From assembly GCA_900128395.1 (NCBI GenBank), contig LT649553.1:1-20646 (forward strand): 20,646 nt of DNA, written 5' to 3'. Shown here piece by piece: positions 1 through 7,985 of the stretch. Under the pieces are notes generated by a model. The model was not told the origin of the DNA. It ran no database searches and was given only the letters and a program-made list of their open reading frames with translations. Origin of the DNA: Stramenopiles sp. TOSAG23-2 (lineage: Eukaryota > Sar). Made by a program: the position numbers and the translations under genes. Positions within the stretch are counted from its first letter, which is position 1; every line of letters starts with the position of its first letter.

Positions 1-89
1 GATATATATAATTTTAATAATACACCGATATTATTGGATTTAGAGTGATCTTTTACGCCCGTAAAATGTTCTCTCCTCACACACTCCTC
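1..89. other. Window edge, downstream of the coiled-coil gene
   Basis: AT-rich sequence 3' of the leftmost gene, presumably its 3' untranslated region. It begins with a short TA run. I see no gene or RNA here. Confidence 0.4.
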
Positions 90-1958
90 TCACTTCTTTT
101 GACTTGCCCAATCATGCAATGAACTTAATTTACTATCACTCCATGGCTCTTCTGGATTTTCATTTGGATCTCCACTTGTTTCTATTCCATTTGCAAATAA
201 TTCATTCATGCTAGCATATGGTGCTGTATCTAATGGTGGTAAATTCCCTGTGCCTATCGTATTTGGTCGTTGCCTTTTTTGTTTTCCTATTGCAGATGTT
301 GATTGTGATTTATTAATAGCTGGAACTTCATCACTAACCATTGTATTATCAACACCTAATGTTTTCAATGTATCAGTAGAACCAGCAATCATCATCCATT
401 TCACACGTAATTTATTTGCCTCTGCTTGTATTTTACGAACTTCTTTTTGTGATTGATTTCTAGTCCAATCTAATTTATTTCTCAATTCGATATATTTTTC
501 ATCCATTAATCGCAATTGATCTTCTAATATTCTACAACCTTCTCTTAATTCACGTATGACACGTTCACGACCACGATTTTTCATGATCAACGCTTCGTTT
601 CTTTCTTTATATAAAACTAATTCTTTCTTTAAACGACGATTGCCGGAAGATGTACGAGCTTTTGCTGCAGCTTCATGTTTCAAATGTACCATTAATTTTT
701 CGATGTGTTCTGACAATGCCTTGACACGTTCATTGCTACGCCTGGTATCCTCGCGAGCATGTGATGTTTTATCTTTTTGTATCGTTAATTTTTCTTGCGT
801 TGCACTATAATTTTCCTCCGCTGTATTTAATAAATCACGAAATTTCATTGTTTCTTCTTTATATTTTTGTAATCGTTCATTTTTTTGTTGCAATGATTTG
901 ACCTCCGTTCTTAAATCACTCATTTCCCGTTCAATCGTCTTAATACTTTCATATTTCCAACTCTCAGCATTTTCAATAGTTTTACCATTAGATAATTGTA
1001 AATTTGTTTTATCCAAACCTTCATCTCCGCCGTTCTCACCACCACCACTATTTGGACCTTGTGCACCATATGCCTCCGCTAATAATTTAATTAATTCTGG
1101 AAATGGAATATTGGAATATTTTTTCATTCGTGTAAGTTCAGATACAATAATTTGTGATTTTGATTTATCTTGATTCAAATTAGAATGTGTACTAGCAATT
1201 TCTCTCATAATAAATTCACGTACACTTTTCACTTCTTCCTTTGCTTTTGCGGCTTCTTGTTTATACTTTTTTATTGTATCCGATAGTTTTACATTTTTAT
1301 TACCACATTCGACTAATTTATTACCATATTTAAATATTTGATCTTCCGCTTCTCGTAATTTTTCACTTAATACAACTGTATTATTGATTTCCTCGATTTC
1401 ACGTACTTTATCATCCCATTCTTCTGTAAGTTCCATAGCAATTTTATTTGCTTCTTCCGCTTCTTTTTCCGCTTTTGCAAGTTTTTCTTTTATCTCTTCC
1501 AATTCGTTTTTCAATTTGTCTGAACCATCACTGTTCGTATTGTTAGACGTTTTGGATTCACCTTCTGTTTTCCCTTCGCTAGTTTTGCCACCGCCGCCAC
1601 CATTTGCAATTTGCTCTTCCAGCGTTGATATTTTAGCTAATGAAGAATCCAACTCCTCTTTTAATGTCTTTATTTCAACTGTACTCTTATCTAAACTTTC
1701 GATAAAAGAATGTTTTAAAGCATCTATTTTATCTTGTAACTCGTTGCTTTTTTCTTCTTCCTTTGCAGACTCGTCTAATAGTTCTTGATTATGTTTTACT
1801 TTTTCCAATAGTTTAGCATTTACTTCTTCATTTTTCTCTTTCAATTCTTCATTTAATTTCTTCTGTTGTGCATTTTCTCTCATTAACGATTCATTTGTTT
1901 CATTTAATTCAGCCAATTGCTTTTGCAACTGTTTCTTTGACGATTTTGATCCTAACAT
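90..1958 (-). CDS. Long coiled-coil protein, unrecognised family
   Basis: The product is 622 residues and strongly hydrophilic, dominated by heptad-rich Glu/Lys/Leu sequence. There are three coiled-coil blocks, at about 8-118, 147-280 and 335-522. They are separated by a Gly/Ser/Thr/Asn linker (119-146, with a run of five Gly) and a Gly/Asn-rich linker near 302-315. The last coil is the least repetitive and most conserved-looking part, with motifs such as LRLMDEKYIELRNKLDW near 482-498. A low-complexity tail ends at a TGA stop. I chose the ATG at 1958. The frame stays open to 2015, but only through a TTG, and the ATG has A at -3 like the other genes here. There is no signal peptide or membrane segment. 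A cytoskeletal, centrosomal or ciliary scaffold role is plausible from the architecture, but this is inference and I do not recognise the family. Confidence 0.8.
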   Translation of the reverse strand: MLGSKSSKKQLQKQLAELNETNESLMRENAQQKKLNEELKEKNEEVNAKLLEKVKHNQELLDESAKEEEKSNELQDKIDALKHSFIESLDKSTVEIKTLKEELDSSLAKISTLEEQIANGGGGGKTSEGKTEGESKTSNNTNSDGSDKLKNELEEIKEKLAKAEKEAEEANKIAMELTEEWDDKVREIEEINNTVVLSEKLREAEDQIFKYGNKLVECGNKNVKLSDTIKKYKQEAAKAKEEVKSVREFIMREIASTHSNLNQDKSKSQIIVSELTRMKKYSNIPFPELIKLLAEAYGAQGPNSGGGENGGDEGLDKTNLQLSNGKTIENAESWKYESIKTIEREMSDLRTEVKSLQQKNERLQKYKEETMKFRDLLNTAEENYSATQEKLTIQKDKTSHAREDTRRSNERVKALSEHIEKLMVHLKHEAAAKARTSSGNRRLKKELVLYKERNEALIMKNRGRERVIRELREGCRILEDQLRLMDEKYIELRNKLDWTRNQSQKEVRKIQAEANKLRVKWMMIAGSTDTLKTLGVDNTMVSDEVPAINKSQSTSAIGKQKRQRPNTIGTGNLPPLDTAPYASMNELFANGIETSGDPNENPEEPWSDSKLSSLHDWASQKK

Positions 1959-2109
1959 ATTTGTTTTATTTGATTTATAAACGTATATTGGTGTATAACG
2001 AAATCTAGAAAACAAGAATGATGTGTATTATTATTTAATTATATTATACACACAAAAAATTTAATTTCTATTTCAACACAATTCACGATTGATATTGCAC
2101 CCCGTTGCC

Positions 2110-2127
2110 TATATATATATATATATT
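2110..2127. repeat. (TA)n microsatellite
   Basis: An uninterrupted TA dinucleotide run of 18 bases between the two divergent genes. Confidence 0.8.
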
Positions 2128-2718
2128 ACTCTATCTATCTATAAATATATATTACTCTATATGTATTGTATGTTTGTATCCACTACACATGGTTGTAATA
2201 CATGTTTTTATCGATTATAAAATCTATTTATTGACAACAAAGCCAAACGGTAAAAAAAAAACCATCTCATCAATCACACGGTATGCGTATGCTGTTCCAA
2301 CACCAAAACATCCATTATGAATAGTGTTATTTTTTTTCATATTTTGACAACTTTTTCCACTATTTTAAATAGGATCTTATTTATACTTGCAAGTCTACAG
2401 AACATTTTTTAAAAATTTCTCCAGGCTAACTGGCTATAAGCTAAATTCACTAAAGCGGCTACTAAGTACTAAACAGCAGCTATAAAAGCTAAAAAAAAGA
2501 AACGCAGCAGCAATAATTTTTTAAAAATTAGCAGGCAGTTAGGAGGGGATACGTATAGTACAGTAGCTACTTATATAGGAGGTGGTATGAAAAAAAAAAA
2601 TATCCCACCACCAATTATTCTAATTATAATAAATCAAATAATATATACAAAATTGAAAATGGTAGAAACAATAGATAGATAGAGATAATTATAATTTATT
2701 ATAATATACGCGTGTGCT

Positions 2719-2737
2719 TCTCTCTCTCTGTGTGTGT
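2719..2737. repeat. Compound (TC)n(TG)n microsatellite
   Basis: A TC run passes directly into a TG run about 100 bases upstream of the WD40 start codon, probably inside its 5' leader or core promoter. Confidence 0.75.
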
Positions 2738-2836
2738 ACATATATAGTACGTGAGAGAAAGAGAAATAAAATAACAAAGGAAAGAAATTCAAATAAATTA
2801 AATTTTAAAATATTTTGAAACATCATCATCATCATT

Positions 2837-4303
2837 ATGGCAGCATTAGCAGGTATTTATAATACTTTCGAAAAAACTCCTGCACATGATACGGTAGCTA
2901 TGGATATTGATGATGTAACAACTACTACTACTACTACTACGACGACGAATAGCAATGGTGCGAGTAATGGCGTTGGGAATCAAAATTCCTCATCTTCTAA
3001 TAGTAGTAATAATAATAATGCAATCGATGCAGAAACGGCTGAAAAGATTGGTAAAAAACGTACTTTGGATGCAAAATTAATAGCAGAAGAATATAAAATA
3101 TGGAAGAAAAATACACCTTTTTTATATGACTTAGTTTTAACACACGCATTAGAATGGCCATCGTTAACATGTGAATTTTTACCAACTGTACAAAATAACG
3201 ACGGGGATTGTTACAAAACACATAAATTATTGTTTGGTACACATACATCTACAGGAAATGATAATTTTCTACTTGTAGCAAATGTTAATTTACCAAAAGA
3301 TGAAACATCATTATCTACCGATGCAATTAATTCAATTGAAATGGGTCAAGGATATGACAAAGTTGATGCTAAAATTACCATTGAAAAATACATTAATCAC
3401 CCGGGGGAAGTGAATTTAGCCCGTCATATGCCACAAGATTCAAACATTGTCGCTACAAAAGCAATATCTGCTGATATTTTAGTATTTGATTTAAAAGAAC
3501 ATCCCATTTCAAAAGACGGGGAGAAACCAAAAGATAAAACTGTGAATCCAACAACATTATGTAAAGGTCATACCAAAGATGGATATGCAATGGCATGGTG
3601 TCCAAATAAAAAAGGATTATTATTGAGTGGTGCAGATGATAAATTAATATGTACATGGCAAGTTGATGAAACAAAGAATCAAAATACGGCTACGATATAC
3701 AATGGGCATACGGATGTTGTAGAAGATGTTAGTTGGCATAACTTGGATCCTAATGTATTTGCATCTGTTAGTGATGACAAATCGTTAATAATTTGGGATG
3801 TACGTGAAAATAATAAACAGAAGGCAAAAACGATATTAAGAAATGTGCATGATAAAGAAGCAAATGCTGTTGATTGGAGTCCATTTAAAGAAGATTTATT
3901 ATTAACTGCAGGTAGTGATCATATCGTAAAATTATGGGACATTCGTAGATTAGAAAGCAGCACGCCATTGCATACGTTTCGTGGACATGATAGTGAAATA
4001 TTTAATTTACAATGGAGTCCACATATGGATACTATATTTATGTCTGGTAGTAGTGATAGACGTGTATATGTCTGGGATTTAGCTCGGATTGGAGCAGAGC
4101 AAAGTGCGGAAGATGAGGAAGAAGGGCCAGCTGAGTTATTATTTATTCATGGTGGCCATACAGATAAAGTAAATGATATTTCATGGAATTTGAATGATGA
4201 TTGGGTAGTTGCTAGTGTGTCAGAGGATAATATTTTGCAAGTTTGGTCCATGGGTGAAAATATTTACAATCCTGGGTTTGCAATTGATAGTAATGCGCTG
4301 TAA
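2837..4303 (+). CDS. RBBP4: RBBP4/RBBP7 (MSI1, CAF-1 p48) histone-binding WD40 protein
   Basis: A chromatin escort protein that binds histone H4. In other eukaryotes it serves in CAF-1, Polycomb PRC2, NuRD/Sin3 deacetylase and HAT1 complexes. The 488-residue product has the family's N-terminal H4-binding helix region (about 83-115, with WKKNTPFLYDLV and LEWPSLT). WD40 blades follow at about 185-220, 240-275, 287-322, 334-369, 380-415 and 436-472, several ending in IWD, LWD, VWD or VWS. The acidic loop EDEEEGPAELLFIHGGHTDK (425-444) is diagnostic and belongs to the H4-binding groove. Animal homologues are about 425 residues. The excess is an N-terminal tail (about 27-61) made of runs of Thr, Ser and Asn. 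The ATG at 2837 has A at -3. The gene converges on the IQ-protein gene with only 84 bases between stop codons, so the 3' untranslated regions probably overlap. Confidence 0.97.
   Translation: MAALAGIYNTFEKTPAHDTVAMDIDDVTTTTTTTTTTNSNGASNGVGNQNSSSSNSSNNNNAIDAETAEKIGKKRTLDAKLIAEEYKIWKKNTPFLYDLVLTHALEWPSLTCEFLPTVQNNDGDCYKTHKLLFGTHTSTGNDNFLLVANVNLPKDETSLSTDAINSIEMGQGYDKVDAKITIEKYINHPGEVNLARHMPQDSNIVATKAISADILVFDLKEHPISKDGEKPKDKTVNPTTLCKGHTKDGYAMAWCPNKKGLLLSGADDKLICTWQVDETKNQNTATIYNGHTDVVEDVSWHNLDPNVFASVSDDKSLIIWDVRENNKQKAKTILRNVHDKEANAVDWSPFKEDLLLTAGSDHIVKLWDIRRLESSTPLHTFRGHDSEIFNLQWSPHMDTIFMSGSSDRRVYVWDLARIGAEQSAEDEEEGPAELLFIHGGHTDKVNDISWNLNDDWVVASVSEDNILQVWSMGENIYNPGFAIDSNAL
2918..2949 (+). repeat. 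(ACT)n/(ACG)n triplet repeat inside the WD40 gene
   Basis: ACT-type triplets followed by ACG triplets encode a run of about ten threonines in the N-terminal tail. It is directly followed by Asn/Ser-rich codons. The tract is outside the conserved fold and is probably length-variable. Confidence 0.85.
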
Positions 4304-4387
4304 AAATTATTTTGGAGAATATATATTAAAAAAAACAATTTGGTGTGTGACTTTAGCAAGCTTAAGTATAAGTGTCATTATTTTTTT

Positions 4388-5428
4388 TTACTTCCTCTTC
4401 TTCTTTCTACCACCTTTTAATTTCCTGAATTTTGCTCTTTGTTCAAGTTTTCTATTTACAAATTGTCTATCTCTAAAACCACGATATACTTTTTGAATTT
4501 TTGTTGCTTGTTCATATACATATTGCTGCTTTAACAATTCGCGTTCTCTATCTCTTTCAATAAATTTTTGATCTACTATTTTCTTTGCCTTACGTCGCCT
4601 AGCAACTGTTTGTACCCTTAACGCTGCTCTATTTCTACGTCGTTTTATTTTTTCTAATATTGAACCTTTACATGCTTTCATGTTATACCACATTTTTTGC
4701 ATTGTTGCAGCTGCTTTATGTTGAGCTTTATTTCTACGATAAGCTGTTTCTCTTCTGGCCCAAGAACTACGTACCATACATTGAATTGCTGTTGCGCTAT
4801 TTTCTTTCTTTAAAAATTTCTGACGACGACGTTCACGTTCCTTATCACGCCTAGCTTTTTTCTCTTCCAATGCAACTTTTTGTCTCAAGACAAATGCTTC
4901 TTTATCTAACGCGCGTTTTTTTACATATTCCCGATGATATTTTCGTCTCATTTTCTGTATAAATGGTGATTGTAAACTGTTATCGCGATACATCCCAGAA
5001 GTTTCAAACGTCTGAGTAAATCTATTAGATTTCATTGCTTTTTTATCTGGTGTTATTAATACACCCGTAGCAGTTTGGTAAAATTCACCTAATTCTCTTT
5101 GTGTTGTTCTATATAATTCACTAGCACTTCTTCCAGCTTTTAAATTTGTATTATCGTTTGTTGGTAAATAACTGCCAAATGCAGATGGAGATCCCCCGCC
5201 TGTCATTTGTAAAGATGGTGACTTTAAGGATGTATTTAATTGAGACGACATACTATTGGATAATGGTGCCCAGCTCATTGAACGCGACATATGTCGTCGT
5301 TGACTCACACTTGGATTACTACTTATACGTGGCAAGAATGTTGCACTACCACTAGCACCATATGTATTAAACACAGATGATGTTGTATTTAAAATCTTTA
5401 ACATTCTCAACGATTCTGGGGTCGACAT
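4388..5428 (-). CDS. IQ-motif (calmodulin-binding) protein
   Basis: The product is 346 residues and very basic. Residues 1-100 are Ser/Thr/Asn-rich and probably disordered. Residues 155-208 form a charged helix rich in Arg, Lys and Glu. Four IQ-like helices follow, at about 212-230 (AIQCMVRSSWARRE), 239-256, 268-282 and 308-325. Only the last, IQKVYRGFRDR, is a full IQxxxRGxxxR match; the others keep the hydrophobic-Gln core and basic residues. The C-terminus is a Lys/Arg tail (GGRKKKRK). Such arrays bind calmodulin or centrin-type EF-hand proteins, often in flagellar or centrosomal structures. That location is inference. The ATG at 5428 has A at -3 and the stop is TAA. The exact orthologue is not recognised. 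Confidence 0.85.
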   Translation of the reverse strand: MSTPESLRMLKILNTTSSVFNTYGASGSATFLPRISSNPSVSQRRHMSRSMSWAPLSNSMSSQLNTSLKSPSLQMTGGGSPSAFGSYLPTNDNTNLKAGRSASELYRTTQRELGEFYQTATGVLITPDKKAMKSNRFTQTFETSGMYRDNSLQSPFIQKMRRKYHREYVKKRALDKEAFVLRQKVALEEKKARRDKERERRRQKFLKKENSATAIQCMVRSSWARRETAYRRNKAQHKAAATMQKMWYNMKACKGSILEKIKRRRNRAALRVQTVARRRKAKKIVDQKFIERDRERELLKQQYVYEQATKIQKVYRGFRDRQFVNRKLEQRAKFRKLKGGRKKKRK

Positions 5429-6183
5429 GGTTTACAATGCGTTGTCAAAATATAATAATAATATCAATTGTTTGCTTTTTCTTGTATTATGAGTTGTATG
5501 TATCGTCAAGTTCATAGCTATTCATATGTATGTCTAGTACTATGTTACATACAGTATATATTGTGTGTATATTAATAAAAAAACGGAACTTTGGCACTCT
5601 TTTACTTTTACTTAATAAACTTTGTGGTTAGTGTTGTGTTGCCTCTCAGATTTTGCCTGCGGCTGCTATGTAGCTCTATGCTATTACGCTATTACCAGCT
5701 TTTGCCAGCAGAGTTTTAGTTGTAATAGTAGTGGGAAATAGTCAATAATACTTGATATTATACTTGGTACTATCGATACCCACTAACACGAAAACTAAAA
5801 CACTAAAAACTAAAACCTATAAACTATAAAACCTAAAACACCCTACTGGGCCTATACTAATACTCTAATACTATACCTAAAATACCAAAACACTTGATAT
5901 AGGACTTCTCTGTATACTGTTGTAATATTGTTTTACTGTTGTATTCTTTTCATAGACTACAACCAAGTACCCAGTAAATTAAGTAAAATAAAGAGACAAA
6001 ATAAAGAGTTTCCTCTGTCCACTCTAAGCCTAACTCTTTTTCTTCTTCTTCTTTTGCCTGGCTTGATGTATTTATTTTGGTATTTATTGGCATGCATTTT
6101 TTTTGAACACACATATACACATATACACACATAGATACGCATATACATTAATATATAGATACATAAAGCAGAACGAAAAAAAC
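5429..6183. promoter_or_regulatory. Shared upstream region of the IQ and dioxygenase genes
   Basis: These 755 bases separate two divergent starts. They hold a CTG/GCC-containing patch (about 5640-5715), a degenerate CTAAAA-rich tract (about 5789-5890), a TTC run (about 6039-6053) and a CA/TA-rich stretch (about 6108-6165) just before the dioxygenase ATG. No promoter consensus can be fixed and I see no gene. Confidence 0.4.
5789..5890. repeat. Degenerate CTAAAA-type tract
   Basis: Words such as CTAAAA, CCTAAAA, CTATAAA and CTAATA recur irregularly for about 100 bases. The pattern resembles a decayed CCCTAAA-type array but has no regular period. Confidence 0.45.
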
Positions 6184-7782
6184 ATGTCGAATTCCCCAAT
6201 ACAAGCAAGGCGATTACAAGCGTTGACGGAGAATATCAACCATGTTAATGAAAATAGTGCATATACAAATTTAACACAAGAGCAAATTAATTCGTATTAT
6301 CAAAATGGATTTGTAATATTACGAAATGCGTTTACACCAGAGGAAGTAAAAAATATGTATGATCCAATTATTAAAGCATATGAAGAACATGATTATGAAG
6401 CATCTCCAGCATATGATAGACCAAAGCATATTGGGTATGGACCAAGAATAACTGGTGCACAACCAGATAAATATTTATATCCAAAACCAGGTAATTTTCC
6501 TATGAGCTCGAGAATGATGGATAGAGATCCAAAGATAGTTCCAAGAAGTTGTGAGCACCCGTTAGTTGTAAATAGTTGCGAAACATTATTAAATGATCGT
6601 GCAATTTTATCGCAATATCAAATATACTGTCGTACACCAGGTGCAAATGGTACCGGTAAAGCATCAGAGGAAACACAAGGTTTCGGTAGTCATTATGATT
6701 ACAAACCATGGAGGCCTGTTGGATCTTTTTTAAATTGGATGTTTGCTATCATACCTTTAGTTGATTATTCGAAAGAGGTCGGCCCCTTATTATTATCTCC
6801 TGGTTCTCATCTTAAATCACGTATATTGGATACACATGATGATCGTATCCATTTAGTTGAAACTGGTTGTTTACCAGAAGCATCTGCAATTAATCTTGTT
6901 GATGGTGAATTGAAAGCTGGTGATTTATGTTTAATGAATGGTTTCACTTGGCATGAAGCATGGCCAAATCGTTCAAATATTACACGTATTGGATTGTATT
7001 TAAAATTTCATGGGGAACACTCTCCACCTGCTACTGGACCATTAATACATCCAAAAACAGCATTGAAACATGCAAATAGATATTCACATATCTTTGCAAA
7101 TAATTTTCGTGATGATAATAAATTTTCTGCAATTGTTGATTTTCATGATGGTGGATGTGCACCATCAAATGTTATTGATCGTGTTAGTATAGTCTTAGAA
7201 AATGCAAATGATCAAAAAATATTATGTGTAAAGGGTAAACATTTATTGCCTGAGATTGATGCAAATGAGACTAGGCAATATACCAATAGGCAACGCAATG
7301 CATTGCAATATTTAGATGCCGGAAATGTCATTGATACAATTCTCATGCATTTAGTAGAAGAAATTGAGGTTGAAATGCCATATGTGAGCTGGATATGTGA
7401 TGAAAAGAAAAAAGATGCATTTGGCAATATAATATTAAATCGTATATATGCCTATCGTATTACAACGGAAGAAGAACATGTTATTAATGAAAATTTATCA
7501 AAAGATAATAGCAAATATGAATGGATCGATACAAATGATTTGACAAATGAATATGTGAAAAAAGTATCATATATGTGGATTAATAGTGTGAATGAAAAAA
7601 ACGAAAAAGTATTAAGAAGTGCTGGATTCAGCCATCCAAAACATAATAAAATGCTTGCAACTACTTATAATGGTCCGGGAAATCCAATTGATAAATATGT
7701 ATGTGGTATTCGTTTAGGGGTGAACAAAGGTATTCAACCTCCACCAATAAAAATGAAACGACAAGGAAAGAGTAAACTTTAA
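6184..7782 (+). CDS. Phytanoyl-CoA dioxygenase (PhyH) family protein with an extra C-terminal domain
   Basis: A non-haem Fe(II)/2-oxoglutarate-dependent dioxygenase of 532 residues. The PhyH fold covers about 35-300, starting with YYQNGFVILRNAFTPEEV. The metal-binding triad is visible: H170 and D172 in GSHYDYKPW, then distal H257 in FTWHEAW. R268 (NITRIGLYLKF) is placed to hold 2-oxoglutarate. All required residues are present, so it should be active. The substrate is unknown; the family hydroxylates acyl-CoAs, ectoine, nucleosides and other small molecules. Residues about 331-455 are additional to a usual PhyH protein of around 300 residues and resemble a decayed Nudix fold. No mitochondrial leader is obvious, and the C-terminus SKL (530-532) is a perfect PTS1 peroxisomal signal, as in human PHYH's compartment. 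The frame opens upstream at a TTG (6103), but the ATG at 6184 (A at -3) is the credible start. Confidence 0.93.
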   Translation: MSNSPIQARRLQALTENINHVNENSAYTNLTQEQINSYYQNGFVILRNAFTPEEVKNMYDPIIKAYEEHDYEASPAYDRPKHIGYGPRITGAQPDKYLYPKPGNFPMSSRMMDRDPKIVPRSCEHPLVVNSCETLLNDRAILSQYQIYCRTPGANGTGKASEETQGFGSHYDYKPWRPVGSFLNWMFAIIPLVDYSKEVGPLLLSPGSHLKSRILDTHDDRIHLVETGCLPEASAINLVDGELKAGDLCLMNGFTWHEAWPNRSNITRIGLYLKFHGEHSPPATGPLIHPKTALKHANRYSHIFANNFRDDNKFSAIVDFHDGGCAPSNVIDRVSIVLENANDQKILCVKGKHLLPEIDANETRQYTNRQRNALQYLDAGNVIDTILMHLVEEIEVEMPYVSWICDEKKKDAFGNIILNRIYAYRITTEEEHVINENLSKDNSKYEWIDTNDLTNEYVKKVSYMWINSVNEKNEKVLRSAGFSHPKHNKMLATTYNGPGNPIDKYVCGIRLGVNKGIQPPPIKMKRQGKSKL

Positions 7783-7985
7783 AAAAAGAAAAATAGAGAT
7801 GTATGTGTGTTATACATGTAAATGTATCCTAAAATATCATCGTGTCTCATTTACCATTTACATTGTAGTGCTGAGCTATTGTACTAGGTAATGAGCGCTA
7901 TAAGTAGTTGTTGTTTTGTTAAAGCAATGTAGTATACCAGGTACGAATCGTATGCACATATCATAGTTTGATTTAATAATTAAGT
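7783..7985. other. Convergent 3' region
   Basis: These 203 bases lie between the stops of the dioxygenase gene and the ankyrin/EF-hand gene, presumably both 3' untranslated regions. The arms ATGTAAATG (7816-7824) and CATTTACAT (7855-7863) are inverted and could pair. No AATAAA is seen on the plus strand directly after the dioxygenase stop. Confidence 0.4.

Larger units (their letters stand above)
1959..2836. promoter_or_regulatory. Shared upstream region of two divergent genes
   Basis: These 878 bases lie between the starts of the coiled-coil gene and the WD40 gene and must hold both promoters. They contain a (TA)n run at 2110-2127, purine/T-rich tracts, and a stretch of CTAAA/GCTA words at about 2430-2495 that includes TATAAAAG at 2481-2488. 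The TATA-like word is some 350 bases from the WD40 ATG, so it marks a core promoter only if the 5' leader is long. A (TC)n(TG)n microsatellite lies at about 2719-2737, and CAT repeats directly precede the WD40 start. No convincing gene is present. Confidence 0.45.

Noticed and set aside
1384-1788. Plus-strand 134-codon Ser/Phe-rich frame
   Set aside because: It is the antisense of the Glu/Lys-rich coiled-coil gene; Ser/Phe/Leu bias is the expected complement of GAA/AAA codons.
1959-2015. N-terminal extension of the coiled-coil protein
   Set aside because: The extension would start at TTG, not ATG. The ATG at 1958 has the A at -3 shared by all genes in the window.
2105-2320. Plus-strand 71-codon frame in the first divergent upstream region
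   Set aside because: It begins in a TA microsatellite and encodes Tyr/Ile-rich sequence typical of random AT-rich DNA.
5789-5890. True telomere or interstitial telomeric array
   Set aside because: Words are irregular in length and sequence and there is no consistent period, so only a loose resemblance is claimed.
6103-6183. N-terminal extension of the dioxygenase
   Set aside because: It starts at TTG and encodes a CA/TA microsatellite (His/Tyr/Ile/Thr repeats). The ATG at 6184 follows an A-rich leader.
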